In this document: one piece after another, positions 15,966 to 23,617 of the stretch
How positions within the stretch are numbered: the stretch's first letter is position 1
How the letters are laid out: every line of letters begins with the position of its first letter
DNA from: Agromyces larvae
GTDB taxonomy: Bacteria > Actinomycetota > Actinomycetes > Actinomycetales > Microbacteriaceae
Assembly (NCBI RefSeq): GCF_022811705.1
Contig: NZ_CP094528.1
Coordinates: forward strand, 3,720,001-3,784,000
Length of the DNA: 64,000 nt
Direction: 5' to 3'
Made by a program: the position numbers and the translations under genes
Notes under the pieces: generated by a model
Seen by the model: the letters and a program-made list of their open reading frames with translations, nothing else
Told to the model about the DNA's origin: nothing
Database searches by the model: none

Positions 15966-17485
15966 CCCGCCCCGGCGATCCCGGACACGCGGCGTCGGCG
16001 CGCGCGAAAGCGACGACGGGCGCGGTCCCGACCGCCGAAGCCGAGCCGGTCGTGCCGAACGGCCGCGCACCGTGGACCCTCCGCCGCCGCCTGCTGACCC
16101 TCGTCGCCGGACTCCTCATCGCGATGAGCGCCGTCGTCGGCGTCGCCACGGTCGTGCTGTTCCACGCCACCAGCGTCGAACGGCTCGACGCGAGCCTGCG
16201 GGCGGCCGCGTCCCGCGCCGACGAGGCGACCGGGCCCGGGGTGCCGAACGACCCCCGAGCGACCGTGATCACGTTCCTGAGCGTCCCGGGGCAGCCCGAC
16301 GGCACGGTCGGCGCGATCTTCGTCGGCCCCGAATCCGACTCGGCCTACATCTCGGACGGGCAGCTCATCTCCGCCGGCCAGGCGGCCACGGCCGCGCTCG
16401 CCGAGGTGCCGGCCGATCGGCGCGTGCACACCGTGGCCGTCGGCGGCCTGGGGGAGTACCGTTCGCTCGCGATCGACACCGCTCCCGAGGTGCGGATCGT
16501 GCTCGCCCTGCCGCTCGCCGAGGTGACCGCGCAGACCACCCAGCTCGCCGTGAGCGTCGCCGTCGTCGCCCTCGGCGGGCTCGTGATCGCCCTCGGGGTG
16601 GGCTCCTACGTCGTGCGCCGGTCGCTGGCGCCGCTCGAGCAGGTGACCGCGACCGCGCAGGCCGTGTCGGAGCGACCCCTCGACCGGGGCGACGTCGACC
16701 TCGACGAGCGGGTGCCGGTCGACGACCCCCGCACCGAGGTCGGCCGGCTCGGCACCGCGTTCAACCGCATGCTCGGGCACGTGGCCTCCGCGCTGTCCGC
16801 CCGTGAGCAGTCGGAGCGCAAGGTGCGCCGCTTCGTCGCGGATGCCTCGCACGAGCTGCGCACGCCGCTCGCGTCGATCCGCGGGTATGCGGAGCTCACC
16901 CGCTTGCACGGCGGCGCACTGCCCGACGACGTGACGCACGCGATCGGCCGCATCGAGTCGGAGTCGCTGCGCATGACCGAGCTCGTCGAGGACCTGCTGC
17001 TGCTCGCCCGCCTCGACGAGGGCCGCGAGCTCGAGCATCGGCCCGTCGACCTGCGGGCGCTCGTGGCCGACTCGGTCGCCGACGCGCAGGCCGCCGGACC
17101 CGATCACGACTGGTCGGCCGAGCTGCCCGACGAACCGGTCACCGTGCGGGGCGATGAGGCCAGACTGCGTCAGGTGCTCGCGAACCTGTTGGCGAACGCG
17201 CGGGTGCACACCCCGGCGGGCACCGAGGTCGCGGCACGCCTCGACGTCGACGACACCGGTGCCCGCCTGACCGTGGTCGACGACGGACCGGGCATCGACC
17301 CCGAGTTGCAGGGCCGCCTGTTCGAACGGTTCACCCGCGGGGACTCGTCGCGGTCGCGTCGAGCCGGCAGCACGGGGCTCGGGCTCGCCATCGTGAAGGC
17401 GGTGGTCGAGGCCCACGACGGCACGGTCGACATCGAGAGCGAACCCGGCCGCACCGCGTTCACCGTCACCCTGCCCGCGGCGTGA
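15962..17485 (+). CDS. Sensor histidine kinase
   Basis: A 507-residue membrane kinase. TM1 is about residues 41-66, an extracytoplasmic sensor about 67-195, TM2 about 197-220, then HAMP. The HisKA H-box FVADASHELRTPLASIRGYAEL places the phosphoacceptor at His297. N-box NLLANARVHTPAG, VVDDGPGID (G1), FERFTRGDSS (F) and GSTGLGLAIVKAVVEAHDG (G2) complete the ATPase domain. Architecture matches actinobacterial CutS/TcrY-type kinases. Its partner is the regulator overlapping at 15962-15965. Signal unknown; the exporter context suggests an envelope stress or antimicrobial. Confidence 0.92.
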   Translation: MTRPGDPGHAASARAKATTGAVPTAEAEPVVPNGRAPWTLRRRLLTLVAGLLIAMSAVVGVATVVLFHATSVERLDASLRAAASRADEATGPGVPNDPRATVITFLSVPGQPDGTVGAIFVGPESDSAYISDGQLISAGQAATAALAEVPADRRVHTVAVGGLGEYRSLAIDTAPEVRIVLALPLAEVTAQTTQLAVSVAVVALGGLVIALGVGSYVVRRSLAPLEQVTATAQAVSERPLDRGDVDLDERVPVDDPRTEVGRLGTAFNRMLGHVASALSAREQSERKVRRFVADASHELRTPLASIRGYAELTRLHGGALPDDVTHAIGRIESESLRMTELVEDLLLLARLDEGRELEHRPVDLRALVADSVADAQAAGPDHDWSAELPDEPVTVRGDEARLRQVLANLLANARVHTPAGTEVAARLDVDDTGARLTVVDDGPGIDPELQGRLFERFTRGDSSRSRRAGSTGLGLAIVKAVVEAHDGTVDIESEPGRTAFTVTLPAA

Positions 17486-17490
17486 GACCC

Positions 17491-17529
17491 GCCGGTCGAG
17501 GGGCGCCCGGCGGACGCCCCTCGACCGGC
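17491..17529. terminator. Bidirectional terminator hairpin
   Basis: GCCGGTCGAGGGGCG (17491-17505) and CGCCCCTCGACCGGC (17515-17529) form a perfect 15-bp stem with a nine-nt loop between the convergent kinase and RidA-like genes. Confidence 0.75.
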
Positions 17530-17536
17530 CGCGGAG

Positions 17537-17935
17537 CTACTCGCCTCGCGGGATCGCCGCGATCGCCTCGATCTCGACGAGCACGTCGGGCCGTGCCAGC
17601 GCGGAGACCTGTGCGCCCGTGATCGCGGTGGGGTGCATGCCCCAGATGGGGATGATCGCGGTGTACCCCTCTTGGAACGACTCGCCCGCCAGCAGCGTGA
17701 TGGTCAGGTGCACCACGTTCGTCTGATCGGCACCCGCGGCCTCGAGCACGGCGAGCACGTTGCGGATCGCCTGCGCCGACTGGGCGGCCAGCCCGCCGGG
17801 AACGATCTGCCCCGAAGCATCCGTGCCGTTCTGACCGCCCACGTAGAGCGTGTCGTGGTCGCCGCGCACGAGCACCCCCTGGCTGAACGCGGGATTGGTG
17901 TGCAGGGTCGGCGGATTCACATGCTCGATCTTCAT
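17537..17935 (-). CDS. RidA/YjgF-family protein
   Basis: A 132-residue protein with the RidA fold: FSQGVLVRGDHDTLYVGGQNG, the NVLAVLEAAGADQTNVVHLTITL core and VLVEIEAIAAI at the C-terminus. Archetypal RidA deaminates reactive enamines/imines and uses an Arg just before the VEIE strand; here that segment reads HPTAITGAQVSALARPDVLVEIE, so the canonical RPAR-type Arg is not in place and it may belong to another Rid subgroup with a different activity. Monocistronic between two hairpins. Confidence 0.85.
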   Translation of the reverse strand: MKIEHVNPPTLHTNPAFSQGVLVRGDHDTLYVGGQNGTDASGQIVPGGLAAQSAQAIRNVLAVLEAAGADQTNVVHLTITLLAGESFQEGYTAIIPIWGMHPTAITGAQVSALARPDVLVEIEAIAAIPRGE

Positions 17936-17973
17936 GTCACCGGTCTACCGGCGACCCCCGACATCGGCGCACG

Positions 17974-18009
17974 CGACCGGGGGCGGAGAGGCAACCCCGC
18001 CCCCGGTCG
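17974..18009 (-). terminator. Terminator of the MFS-MarR operon
   Basis: CGACCGGGGGCGG (17974-17986) and CCGCCCCCGGTCG (17997-18009) form a perfect 13-bp stem six bases after the MarR stop on the minus strand. Confidence 0.7.
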
Positions 18010-18014
18010 TCAGC

Positions 18015-18464
18015 TCAGGCTTGGCCGAGCGCGCGCAGCACGTCGGCGAGCACCAGCAGCTCGTCGACCGAGCGGCCCTCGAGGGTGCTGCGGAGCCGGG
18101 CCTGGTTGGCCAAGCGCACCTCGGCGACGCGCTCCTCGGCGAGCGGGGTGGCGACGAGCACTCTGGCCCGACCGTCGCGCTCGTCGGCGTGGCTCTCGAC
18201 GAGCCCCATCTCTTCGAGCTGGCGCACCTGGCGGCTCACCGCGCTCTTGTCCATGTCGAGCAGCTCGGCGAGCACGTGCGCGTTGGTCGACCCGGCGCGC
18301 ACGATGCTCGAGAGCAGCTTGTAGCCGGCGGGCTGCAACTCGGGGTGCACCTGCTTCGCCGACTCGAACCAGAGCGTCCTCGCCCGATTGAACACGAGGC
18401 CGAACTGCTCCTCGACCGACGCGATCGCGTGGTCGAGGGCAGCTTCGGCGGTCATGAGGGACAT
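18015..18464 (-). CDS. MarR-family transcriptional regulator
   Basis: A 149-residue winged-helix repressor. HVLAELLDMDKSAVSRQVRQLEEMGLVESHADERDGRARVL shows the recognition helix and wing; N- and C-terminal helices form the dimer domain. The ATG at 18462-18464 is one base after the MFS stop; an alternative ATG lies three codons in. Co-transcribed as second gene after the MFS pump, whose promoter carries a GTTGA/TCAAC palindrome over the -10, so it is probably an autorepressor released by pump substrates. Confidence 0.87.
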   Translation of the reverse strand: MSLMTAEAALDHAIASVEEQFGLVFNRARTLWFESAKQVHPELQPAGYKLLSSIVRAGSTNAHVLAELLDMDKSAVSRQVRQLEEMGLVESHADERDGRARVLVATPLAEERVAEVRLANQARLRSTLEGRSVDELLVLADVLRALGQA

Positions 18465-18465
18465 G

Positions 18466-20211
18466 TTATCGCCGGGCCTCCGAGGTGCCCCGCCCGTCGA
18501 CGGCGCCCATCGACCCGGTGACGGCGCCGACCGGCTCGCGCGAAGCATCCGTCTCGTCGAACTGCTCGGCCACCGACGCGACGGGCGCGCCGATCTCGGC
18601 CTCGGCCAGCTCGACGGCGGCGTTCTCGGCGTCCTCCGCCAGCTCCTCGGCGAGCTCCTGCGCCGCCGACTTGGTCGACAGCTTCCTGTTCGGCAGGAAC
18701 GCGATCGCGATCAGCGACAGCACGGCGAGCGGCACCGCGATCCAGAAGACCTCGGAGATGCCCTGGCCGTACGCGCCCTCGATGACCACGCGGATGGCAT
18801 CGGGCAGCTCGTGCACGTTCGGCAACGCGCCGCTCTGCAGGCCCTTCAGCGCCTCGATCTCCTCGGGGGACGACGGCACGAAGCCCTCGAACCCGTCGGC
18901 GATGTGCGTGGAGACCTGGGTAGCCAGCAGCGACCCCATGACGGTCACGCCGACGGTGCCGGCGATCGAGCGGAAGAAGTTCACGTTCGACGAGGCCGCG
19001 CCGAGCTGCGACACCGGGGTGTCGTTCTGCACGACGAGCGTGAGGTTCTGCATGACCATGCCGAGGCCGGCGCCGAGGACGACCATCGCGACGCTCACGA
19101 CGAGGTAGTCGGTGTCGTAGCGCAGGGTGGTCATGAGGAACGTGCCCGCGATCACGAGCAGTGCGCCTGCGACCATGAAGCCCTTCCACTTGCCGAACCG
19201 GCTGATCAGCGCGCCGACGATGATCGAGGCGCCCATCTGGCCGACGATCATCGGGATCGTCATGAGGCCCGACTCGGTCGGCGTGGCACCGCGCGCCAGC
19301 TGGAAGTACTGGGCGAGGAACACGCTGGTCGCGAACATCGCCACGCCGATGGCGATCGAGGCGATCACCGCGAGCGTGAAGGTGCGGTTCTTGAACAGCT
19401 TCATCGGCACGATCGGCTCGGCGACGAAGAACTCGACGATGACGAAGGCGATGAGCGCGGCCGCGGCCACGCCGATCATGACGAGGCTGGTCTTCGAGTC
19501 CCAGGCGAACTCCTTGTCGCCGAGGGTGACCCAGACGAGCGCGAGCGAGACGCCGACGGCCATGAGGATCGCACCGACGAAGTCGATCTTCACCGGGCGC
19601 TTGGGCAGCTTCGGCAGGTGCAGCGTGAACTGCAGCAGCAGCAGCGCGACGATCGCGAGCGGCAGCGGCAGGAAGAAGTTCGCGCGCCAGCCCCAGGCGT
19701 CGGTGATGACGCCGCCCAGCAGCGGGCCGCCGATGGTCGCGACGGCCATGATGCCGCCGACGAAGCCCATGTACTTGCCGCGCTCGCGCGGCGAGATGAT
19801 GAGCGCCACGATGATCATGACGAGCGACATCAGGCCGCCGGCGCCGAGGCCCTGCACGACGCGGACCGCGATGAGGGTCGTGGTGTCCTGTGCGAAGCCC
19901 GCGATCGCGGTGCCGACGACGAACAGTCCGATCGACAGCTGCAGCAGCACCTTTCGGTTCACGAGGTCGGCGAGCTTGCCCCAGATCGGGGTCGAGACGG
20001 CGGTGGCGAGCAGGCTGGCCGTGATCACCCAGGTGTAGGCCGACTGGTCGCCGCCGAGGTCGGCGATGATGCGGGGCATCGAGGTCGAGACGACCGTGCC
20101 GGAGAGCACGGCGACGAACATGGTGACGATGAGGCCCGAAAGCGCGATGAACACCTCGCGGGGGGTGCGCTCGGCCTCAGCCGGCGAGTGCGTGTCGGAG
20201 ACAGCAGACAA
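18466..20211 (-). CDS. MFS multidrug efflux transporter, DHA2 (EmrB/QacA) family
   Basis: A 581-residue transporter with 14 predicted helices. Motif A/C segments are visible: WGKLADLVNRKVLL, RVVQGLGAGGLMSL, and GPLLGGVITDAWGWRANFFLPLP. It expels drugs or detergents by proton antiport. The start chosen is TTG at 20209-20211 because a GGAGG lies seven bases upstream; longer in-frame extensions run through the promoter. The C-terminal ~80 residues are acidic and low-complexity, cytoplasmic. Followed one base later by its MarR regulator. Confidence 0.88.
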   Translation of the reverse strand: MSAVSDTHSPAEAERTPREVFIALSGLIVTMFVAVLSGTVVSTSMPRIIADLGGDQSAYTWVITASLLATAVSTPIWGKLADLVNRKVLLQLSIGLFVVGTAIAGFAQDTTTLIAVRVVQGLGAGGLMSLVMIIVALIISPRERGKYMGFVGGIMAVATIGGPLLGGVITDAWGWRANFFLPLPLAIVALLLLQFTLHLPKLPKRPVKIDFVGAILMAVGVSLALVWVTLGDKEFAWDSKTSLVMIGVAAAALIAFVIVEFFVAEPIVPMKLFKNRTFTLAVIASIAIGVAMFATSVFLAQYFQLARGATPTESGLMTIPMIVGQMGASIIVGALISRFGKWKGFMVAGALLVIAGTFLMTTLRYDTDYLVVSVAMVVLGAGLGMVMQNLTLVVQNDTPVSQLGAASSNVNFFRSIAGTVGVTVMGSLLATQVSTHIADGFEGFVPSSPEEIEALKGLQSGALPNVHELPDAIRVVIEGAYGQGISEVFWIAVPLAVLSLIAIAFLPNRKLSTKSAAQELAEELAEDAENAAVELAEAEIGAPVASVAEQFDETDASREPVGAVTGSMGAVDGRGTSEARR

Positions 20212-20233
20212 AGAGGATCCTCCGATGTGGATA

Positions 20234-20277
20234 AGTTGATACCGGTCAACTATAGACAGATGGTTGCATCGTGTCAA
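20234..20277 (-). promoter_or_regulatory. Sigma70-type promoter with MarR operator
   Basis: On the minus strand TTGACA (20272-20277), a 17-bp spacer and TATAGT (20249-20254) make a near-consensus promoter, rare in this sequence. The palindrome AGTTGA-N6-TCAACT (20234-20251) overlaps the -10. Additional GTCAACT half-sites occur near 20274 and 20291. Repressor binding would block RNA polymerase. Confidence 0.75.
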
Positions 20278-20333
20278 CTTTGGACAACAGTCAACTATTC
20301 CCGTGAGGTGTCGCATCTCGACATCCATGCGAT

Positions 20334-20362
20334 TTGGCCGGCCCCGTGGCATCCGGTAAGCT
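20334..20362 (+). promoter_or_regulatory. Candidate rplJ promoter
   Basis: TTGGCC (20334-20339), 17-bp spacer, TAAGCT (20357-20362). It stands about 200 bp before rplJ, leaving room for the regulatory leader. Confidence 0.5.
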
Positions 20363-20369
20363 GATCCGA

Positions 20370-20569
20370 GCCGAAGACCGCTGGTCGTCGATTTCGCATG
20401 CGAAACCGATCGAAGTCCTGTGAACGCAGGGGCCCGCGCAGGTGTGACGAAGACTTCCGGATTTCCGGCCGAGCTCCGCGCAACTGCGCCGGAGCTCTTT
20501 TCTTTGCTTCCAGCGCTCCGAGGCCGTGCATCGCCACCGCGATGCATGTTGAGTACACAAGGAGTGGCC
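20370..20569 (+). promoter_or_regulatory. rplJ (L10) mRNA leader with attenuator
   Basis: The 200-nt untranslated leader folds into several stems: TCG-A-TTTCGCA/TGCGAAA-C-CGA (20388-20409) and a terminator-like hairpin GAGCTCCG (20471-20478)/CGGAGCTC (20490-20497) followed by TTTTCTTTGCTT. In many bacteria L10 or L10-L12 binds the rplJ leader and represses the operon; location and structures fit this, but the Rfam consensus was not checked. Confidence 0.65.
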
Positions 20570-21085
20570 ATGGCGAACAAGGAAGCCGCGGTTGCCGAGC
20601 TCCAGGAGAAGTTCCAGAGCTCGACCGCCGTTCTGCTGACCGAATACCGCGGCCTCACTGTTGCGAAGCTCAAGGAGCTGCGCAAGTCCATCAGTGGGGA
20701 CGCGAGCTACGCCGTGGTGAAGAACACGCTGACCAAGATCGCGGCGAACAACGCCGGGATCACCGCGTTCGACGACCAGCTCGCTGGGCCGTCGGCCATC
20801 GCATTCGTGCACGGCGACCCGGTCGCCGTCGCGAAGAGTCTGCGCGACTTCGCCAAGGCGAACCCTCTCCTCGTGGTCAAGGGCGGCTATTTCGATGGCA
20901 AGCCCCTGACCGCCGAAGAGGTAGGCAAGCTCGCCGACCTCGAGTCCCGCGAAGTGCTGCTGGCGAAGCTCGCCGGTGCCTTCAAGGCCTCGCTGTTCGG
21001 AGCCGCATATCTGTTCAACGCACCGCTCTCGAAGGCCGTTCGCACGGTCGACGCGCTGCGTGAGAAGCAGGAGTCCGCTGCCTGA
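20570..21085 (+). CDS. rplJ: 50S ribosomal protein L10
   Basis: A 171-residue protein matching L10 throughout: [68 protein letters not shown] and [14 protein letters not shown]10 anchors L7/L12 dimers to the 23S rRNA stalk base through its C-terminal helix. ATG at 20570 follows AAGGAG. Leads the rplJL operon; secE/nusG/rplKA are not adjacent and no rpoB follows. Confidence 0.97.
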   Translation: MANKEAAVAELQEKFQSSTAVLLTEYRGLTVAKLKELRKSISGDASYAVVKNTLTKIAANNAGITAFDDQLAGPSAIAFVHGDPVAVAKSLRDFAKANPLLVVKGGYFDGKPLTAEEVGKLADLESREVLLAKLAGAFKASLFGAAYLFNAPLSKAVRTVDALREKQESAA

Positions 21086-21102
21086 GCAGGCCCGGGGCCG
21101 TC

Positions 21103-21124
21103 GGTCCCTGAGCCTGTCGAAGGG
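21103..21124. repeat. Single half-unit of the short palindromic repeat
   Basis: GGTCCCTGAGCCTGTCGAAGGG lies in the 77-bp gap between rplJ and rplL, without the inverted partner. Same sequence family as 7080 and 10682. Confidence 0.75.
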
Positions 21125-21162
21125 CAAGCGGTGAGTAACCAGGAAATCTAAGGAGAAACATC

Positions 21163-21552
21163 ATGGCGAAGCTGTCCACTGAGGAGCTGCTCGAGCAGTT
21201 CAAGGGCCTCACCCTCATCGAGCTCTCGGAGTTCGTGAAGGCGTTCGAGGAGACCTTCGAGGTCACCGCGGCCGCCCCCGTCGCCGTTGCCGCCCCGGCC
21301 GCCGGTGGCGCCGGTGCCGCTGCCGAAGAGGTCGAGGAGAAGGACTCGTTCGACGTCGTCCTCGAGGCCGCCGGCGACAAGAAGATCCAGGTCATCAAGG
21401 TCGTCCGCGAGCTCACCTCGCTCGGCCTCGGCGAGGCCAAGGCCGTCGTCGACGGTGCTCCCAAGGCCGTGCTCGAGGGCGCGAACAAGGAGACCGCCGA
21501 CAAGGCGAAGGCCGCCCTCGAGGAGGCCGGCGCAACCGTCACCCTCAAGTAA
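21163..21552 (+). CDS. rplL: 50S ribosomal protein L7/L12
   Basis: A 129-residue acidic stalk protein: N-terminal dimerisation part ([20 protein letters not shown]), Ala/Pro/Val-rich hinge ([13 protein letters not shown]) and C-terminal factor-binding domain ([34 protein letters not shown]). It recruits EF-G, EF-Tu and IF2 to the ribosome. ATG follows AAGGAG. Codon use is strongly biased, as expected for a highly expressed gene. Confidence 0.97.
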   Translation: MAKLSTEELLEQFKGLTLIELSEFVKAFEETFEVTAAAPVAVAAPAAGGAGAAAEEVEEKDSFDVVLEAAGDKKIQVIKVVRELTSLGLGEAKAVVDGAPKAVLEGANKETADKAKAALEEAGATVTLK

Positions 21553-21605
21553 TGCGCGCCCTCGAGGAGGGCGCTCACTTGAGGTGACCTGCGTCACCTG
21601 AACAC

Positions 21606-21646
21606 ACGGATGCTCCGTGCCGACACGTTCGGCACGGAGCATCCGT
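21606..21646 (+). terminator. rplJL terminator
   Basis: ACGGATGCTCCGTGCCGA (21606-21623) and its perfect complement (21629-21646) form an 18-bp stem with a five-nt loop, 54 bp after rplL. Confidence 0.8.
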
Positions 21647-21735
21647 CGTCTCCGCACCCTGTTCGGGGTCGCCGGTCGCCGCCTGCGGGCGCCGGAAGCG
21701 ACCACGAGCGTCCCCCGCGGCGCACTGGGGGAGGA

Positions 21736-21760
21736 TATATAGATAGTTTGGCTATATAAT
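21736..21760 (+). promoter_or_regulatory. MarR operator over leaderless promoter
   Basis: TATATAG (21736-21742) and CTATATA (21752-21758) are perfect inverted repeats with nine-bp spacing. The right arm overlaps a consensus TATAAT -10 (21755-21760), which ends six bases before the GTG start. AT-rich island in GC-rich surroundings; likely autorepression site. Confidence 0.75.
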
Positions 21761-21766
21761 CCTCTG

Positions 21767-22231
21767 GTGACGACACCTGAGCACCTCCCGCAGCTGCTCG
21801 GAGACCTGATCTCCCTCAGCAACCGCCTCACGCGCCTGGCCGCCACGGCGACCGGCAGCACCGAGTCGCCGGCGATCTGGCGCACCATCGCCGTGCTGCG
21901 CGACCACGGGCCGATGCGGCTCGGCGAGCTCGCCAAGGCGAGCCGCGTCAGCCAGCCGACGATGACGAAGCTCGTGCACGCGCTCGACGAACGCAACTGG
22001 GTGCGGCGCATCGCCGACGCATCCGATGCGCGGGCCTGGCTCATCAGCGTCGACCCGCGCGGGCTCGCCGCCCTCGACGCGTGGCGCCAGGAGATCATCG
22101 CCGTCGTCGCACCGCAGTTCGCCGATCTCGACCCGAACGAGATCGACGCGCTCGCGCGCGCGACCGCCATCCTCCGCGAACGGCTCGAGCGCGCCGACGA
22201 CCGAGACGACAGAAAGGGGTCCGTCGCGTGA
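21767..22231 (+). CDS. MarR-family transcriptional regulator
   Basis: A 154-residue MarR protein: MRLGELAKASRVSQPTMTKLVHALDERNWVRRIADASDARAWLISV forms the winged helix. GTG start at 21767 is set by the TATAAT six bases upstream. Overlaps the MFS gene at 22228 (GTGA), so regulator and pump are co-translated. Predicted repressor of its own operon, derepressed by a pump substrate. Confidence 0.87.
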   Translation: MTTPEHLPQLLGDLISLSNRLTRLAATATGSTESPAIWRTIAVLRDHGPMRLGELAKASRVSQPTMTKLVHALDERNWVRRIADASDARAWLISVDPRGLAALDAWRQEIIAVVAPQFADLDPNEIDALARATAILRERLERADDRDDRKGSVA

Positions 22232-23574
22232 CGACCACCCAACCCAGGCCCGACACGAGCTCGACTCCGGCGGTGCCGGCCGCAACGCCGCACGCAGGCG
22301 GGTCAGCGCACGCAGGCGGGTCAGCGCACGCGGCCCACGGCCACGGGTCGACGCAGTCGATCATGAAGCAGCCGATGGCGGTGTGGGCGGTGGCGTTCGC
22401 CGCGGTCGTGTCGTTCATGGGCATCGGCCTGGTCGACCCGATCCTGCCGGCGATCGCGAACGACCTGCACGCGACGCAGGTCGAGACCGAGCTCCTGTTC
22501 ACGACCTACCTGGCGATCACGGGTCTCGCGATGTTCTTCACGAGCTGGGTGTCGACGCGCATCGGCGCGAAGAAGACGCTGCTCATCGGCCTCGCCGTCA
22601 TCGTCGTGTTCGCCGCGCTCGCGGGCGCCTCGGGCTCGGTCGACCAGATCATCGGGTTCCGTGCCGGGTGGGGGCTCGGCAACGCGCTGTTCATCTCGAC
22701 CGCGCTCGCGACGATCGTGGGCGCGGCGTCGGGGGGTGCGGCCGCCGCGATCGTGCTCTACGAGGCGGCGCTCGGCCTCGGCATCGCGATCGGTCCGCTG
22801 CTCGGCGGGCTGCTCGGCAGCACGTCGTGGCGCGCACCGTTCTTCGGCACCGCCGTGCTGATGGCGATCGCGTTCATCGTGATCGTCGTCATGCTCCGCA
22901 CCGAGCCCGAGCGGCCGGCGCCGACCAAGCTCACCGCGCCGTTCCGCGCCCTCGCGACGCCCGGCCTCGGCGTGATGGCCGCAGCGGCGGTGTTCTACAA
23001 CATGGGCTTCTTCGTGCTGCTGGCGTGGAGTCCGTTCGTGCTCGAGGCGCACGGCATGGGATCGGCGATCACGCTCGGACTCATCTTCTGCGGCTGGGGC
23101 GTCGCGCTCGCGATCACCTCGGTCTGGGTCGCGCCCTTCCTGACCGCGCGGATGCGTCGCACCACCGTGCTGAAGGCGACGCTGCCGGCGCTGGCGGTCG
23201 TCATGCTGCTGGCGTGGGCGTTCGCCGAATCCGTTCCCGCGCTGATCGCGCTGATCATCGTCGGCGGCCTCCTGCTGGGCATCCTGAACACCGTCCTCAC
23301 CGAGTGCTCGATGGAGGCGACCGACCTTCCGCGACCGGTCGCGTCGTCGGCCTACTCGGGCGTGCGGTTCATCGGCGGCGCCGTGGCGCCGCCGCTGGCC
23401 GCGCTCGTCGCCGGGTGGTTCGGGCTCGCCACGCCGTTCGCCTTCGCCGCGATCGTGGTGCTCATCTCGGCCGCGATCGTCGTGTTCGGGTCGAAGGCGC
23501 TCCGCCGCGCCGACGGCGTCGAGATCGAAGAGCTCGAGAGCGCCGAGGCGATCGCACTGGGCGACGCCGACTGA
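22228..23574 (+). CDS. MFS transporter, DHA1-like, with His/Gly-rich N-terminus
   Basis: A 448-residue transporter with 12 hydrophobic helices; motif A-like SWVSTRIGAKKTLLIG and GIAIGPLLGGLLGSTSWRAPFF support a drug:H+ antiporter. Residues ~22-42 read HAGGSAHAGGSAHAAHGHGS, coded by an 18-bp tandem repeat, and carry six His residues on the cytoplasmic side, a possible metal-binding tail or merely a repeat expansion. Controlled by the MarR gene it overlaps. Confidence 0.87.
   Translation: MTTTQPRPDTSSTPAVPAATPHAGGSAHAGGSAHAAHGHGSTQSIMKQPMAVWAVAFAAVVSFMGIGLVDPILPAIANDLHATQVETELLFTTYLAITGLAMFFTSWVSTRIGAKKTLLIGLAVIVVFAALAGASGSVDQIIGFRAGWGLGNALFISTALATIVGAASGGAAAAIVLYEAALGLGIAIGPLLGGLLGSTSWRAPFFGTAVLMAIAFIVIVVMLRTEPERPAPTKLTAPFRALATPGLGVMAAAAVFYNMGFFVLLAWSPFVLEAHGMGSAITLGLIFCGWGVALAITSVWVAPFLTARMRRTTVLKATLPALAVVMLLAWAFAESVPALIALIIVGGLLLGILNTVLTECSMEATDLPRPVASSAYSGVRFIGGAVAPPLAALVAGWFGLATPFAFAAIVVLISAAIVVFGSKALRRADGVEIEELESAEAIALGDAD
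22291..22326. repeat. 18-bp tandem repeat (two units) in MFS gene
   Basis: CACGCAGGCGGGTCAGCG twice in tandem, followed by a partial third unit; each encodes HAGGSA. Confidence 0.85.
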
Positions 23575-23617
23575 GGGCTCGCCGTCGGGCACGCGCGCCC
23601 GGCCGGCGTCGCCGTGC

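Noticed and set aside
18388..20364. Plus-strand frame of about 650 codons opposite the MFS gene
   Set aside because: Antisense shadow; His/Asp/Arg-rich with no motif, while the minus strand encodes a full 14-helix transporter with promoter and ribosome site.
18466..20691. Upstream start for the MFS gene near 20691
   Set aside because: The extension passes through the promoter and operator and the rplJ leader; the TTG with GGAGG at seven bases is far better supported.
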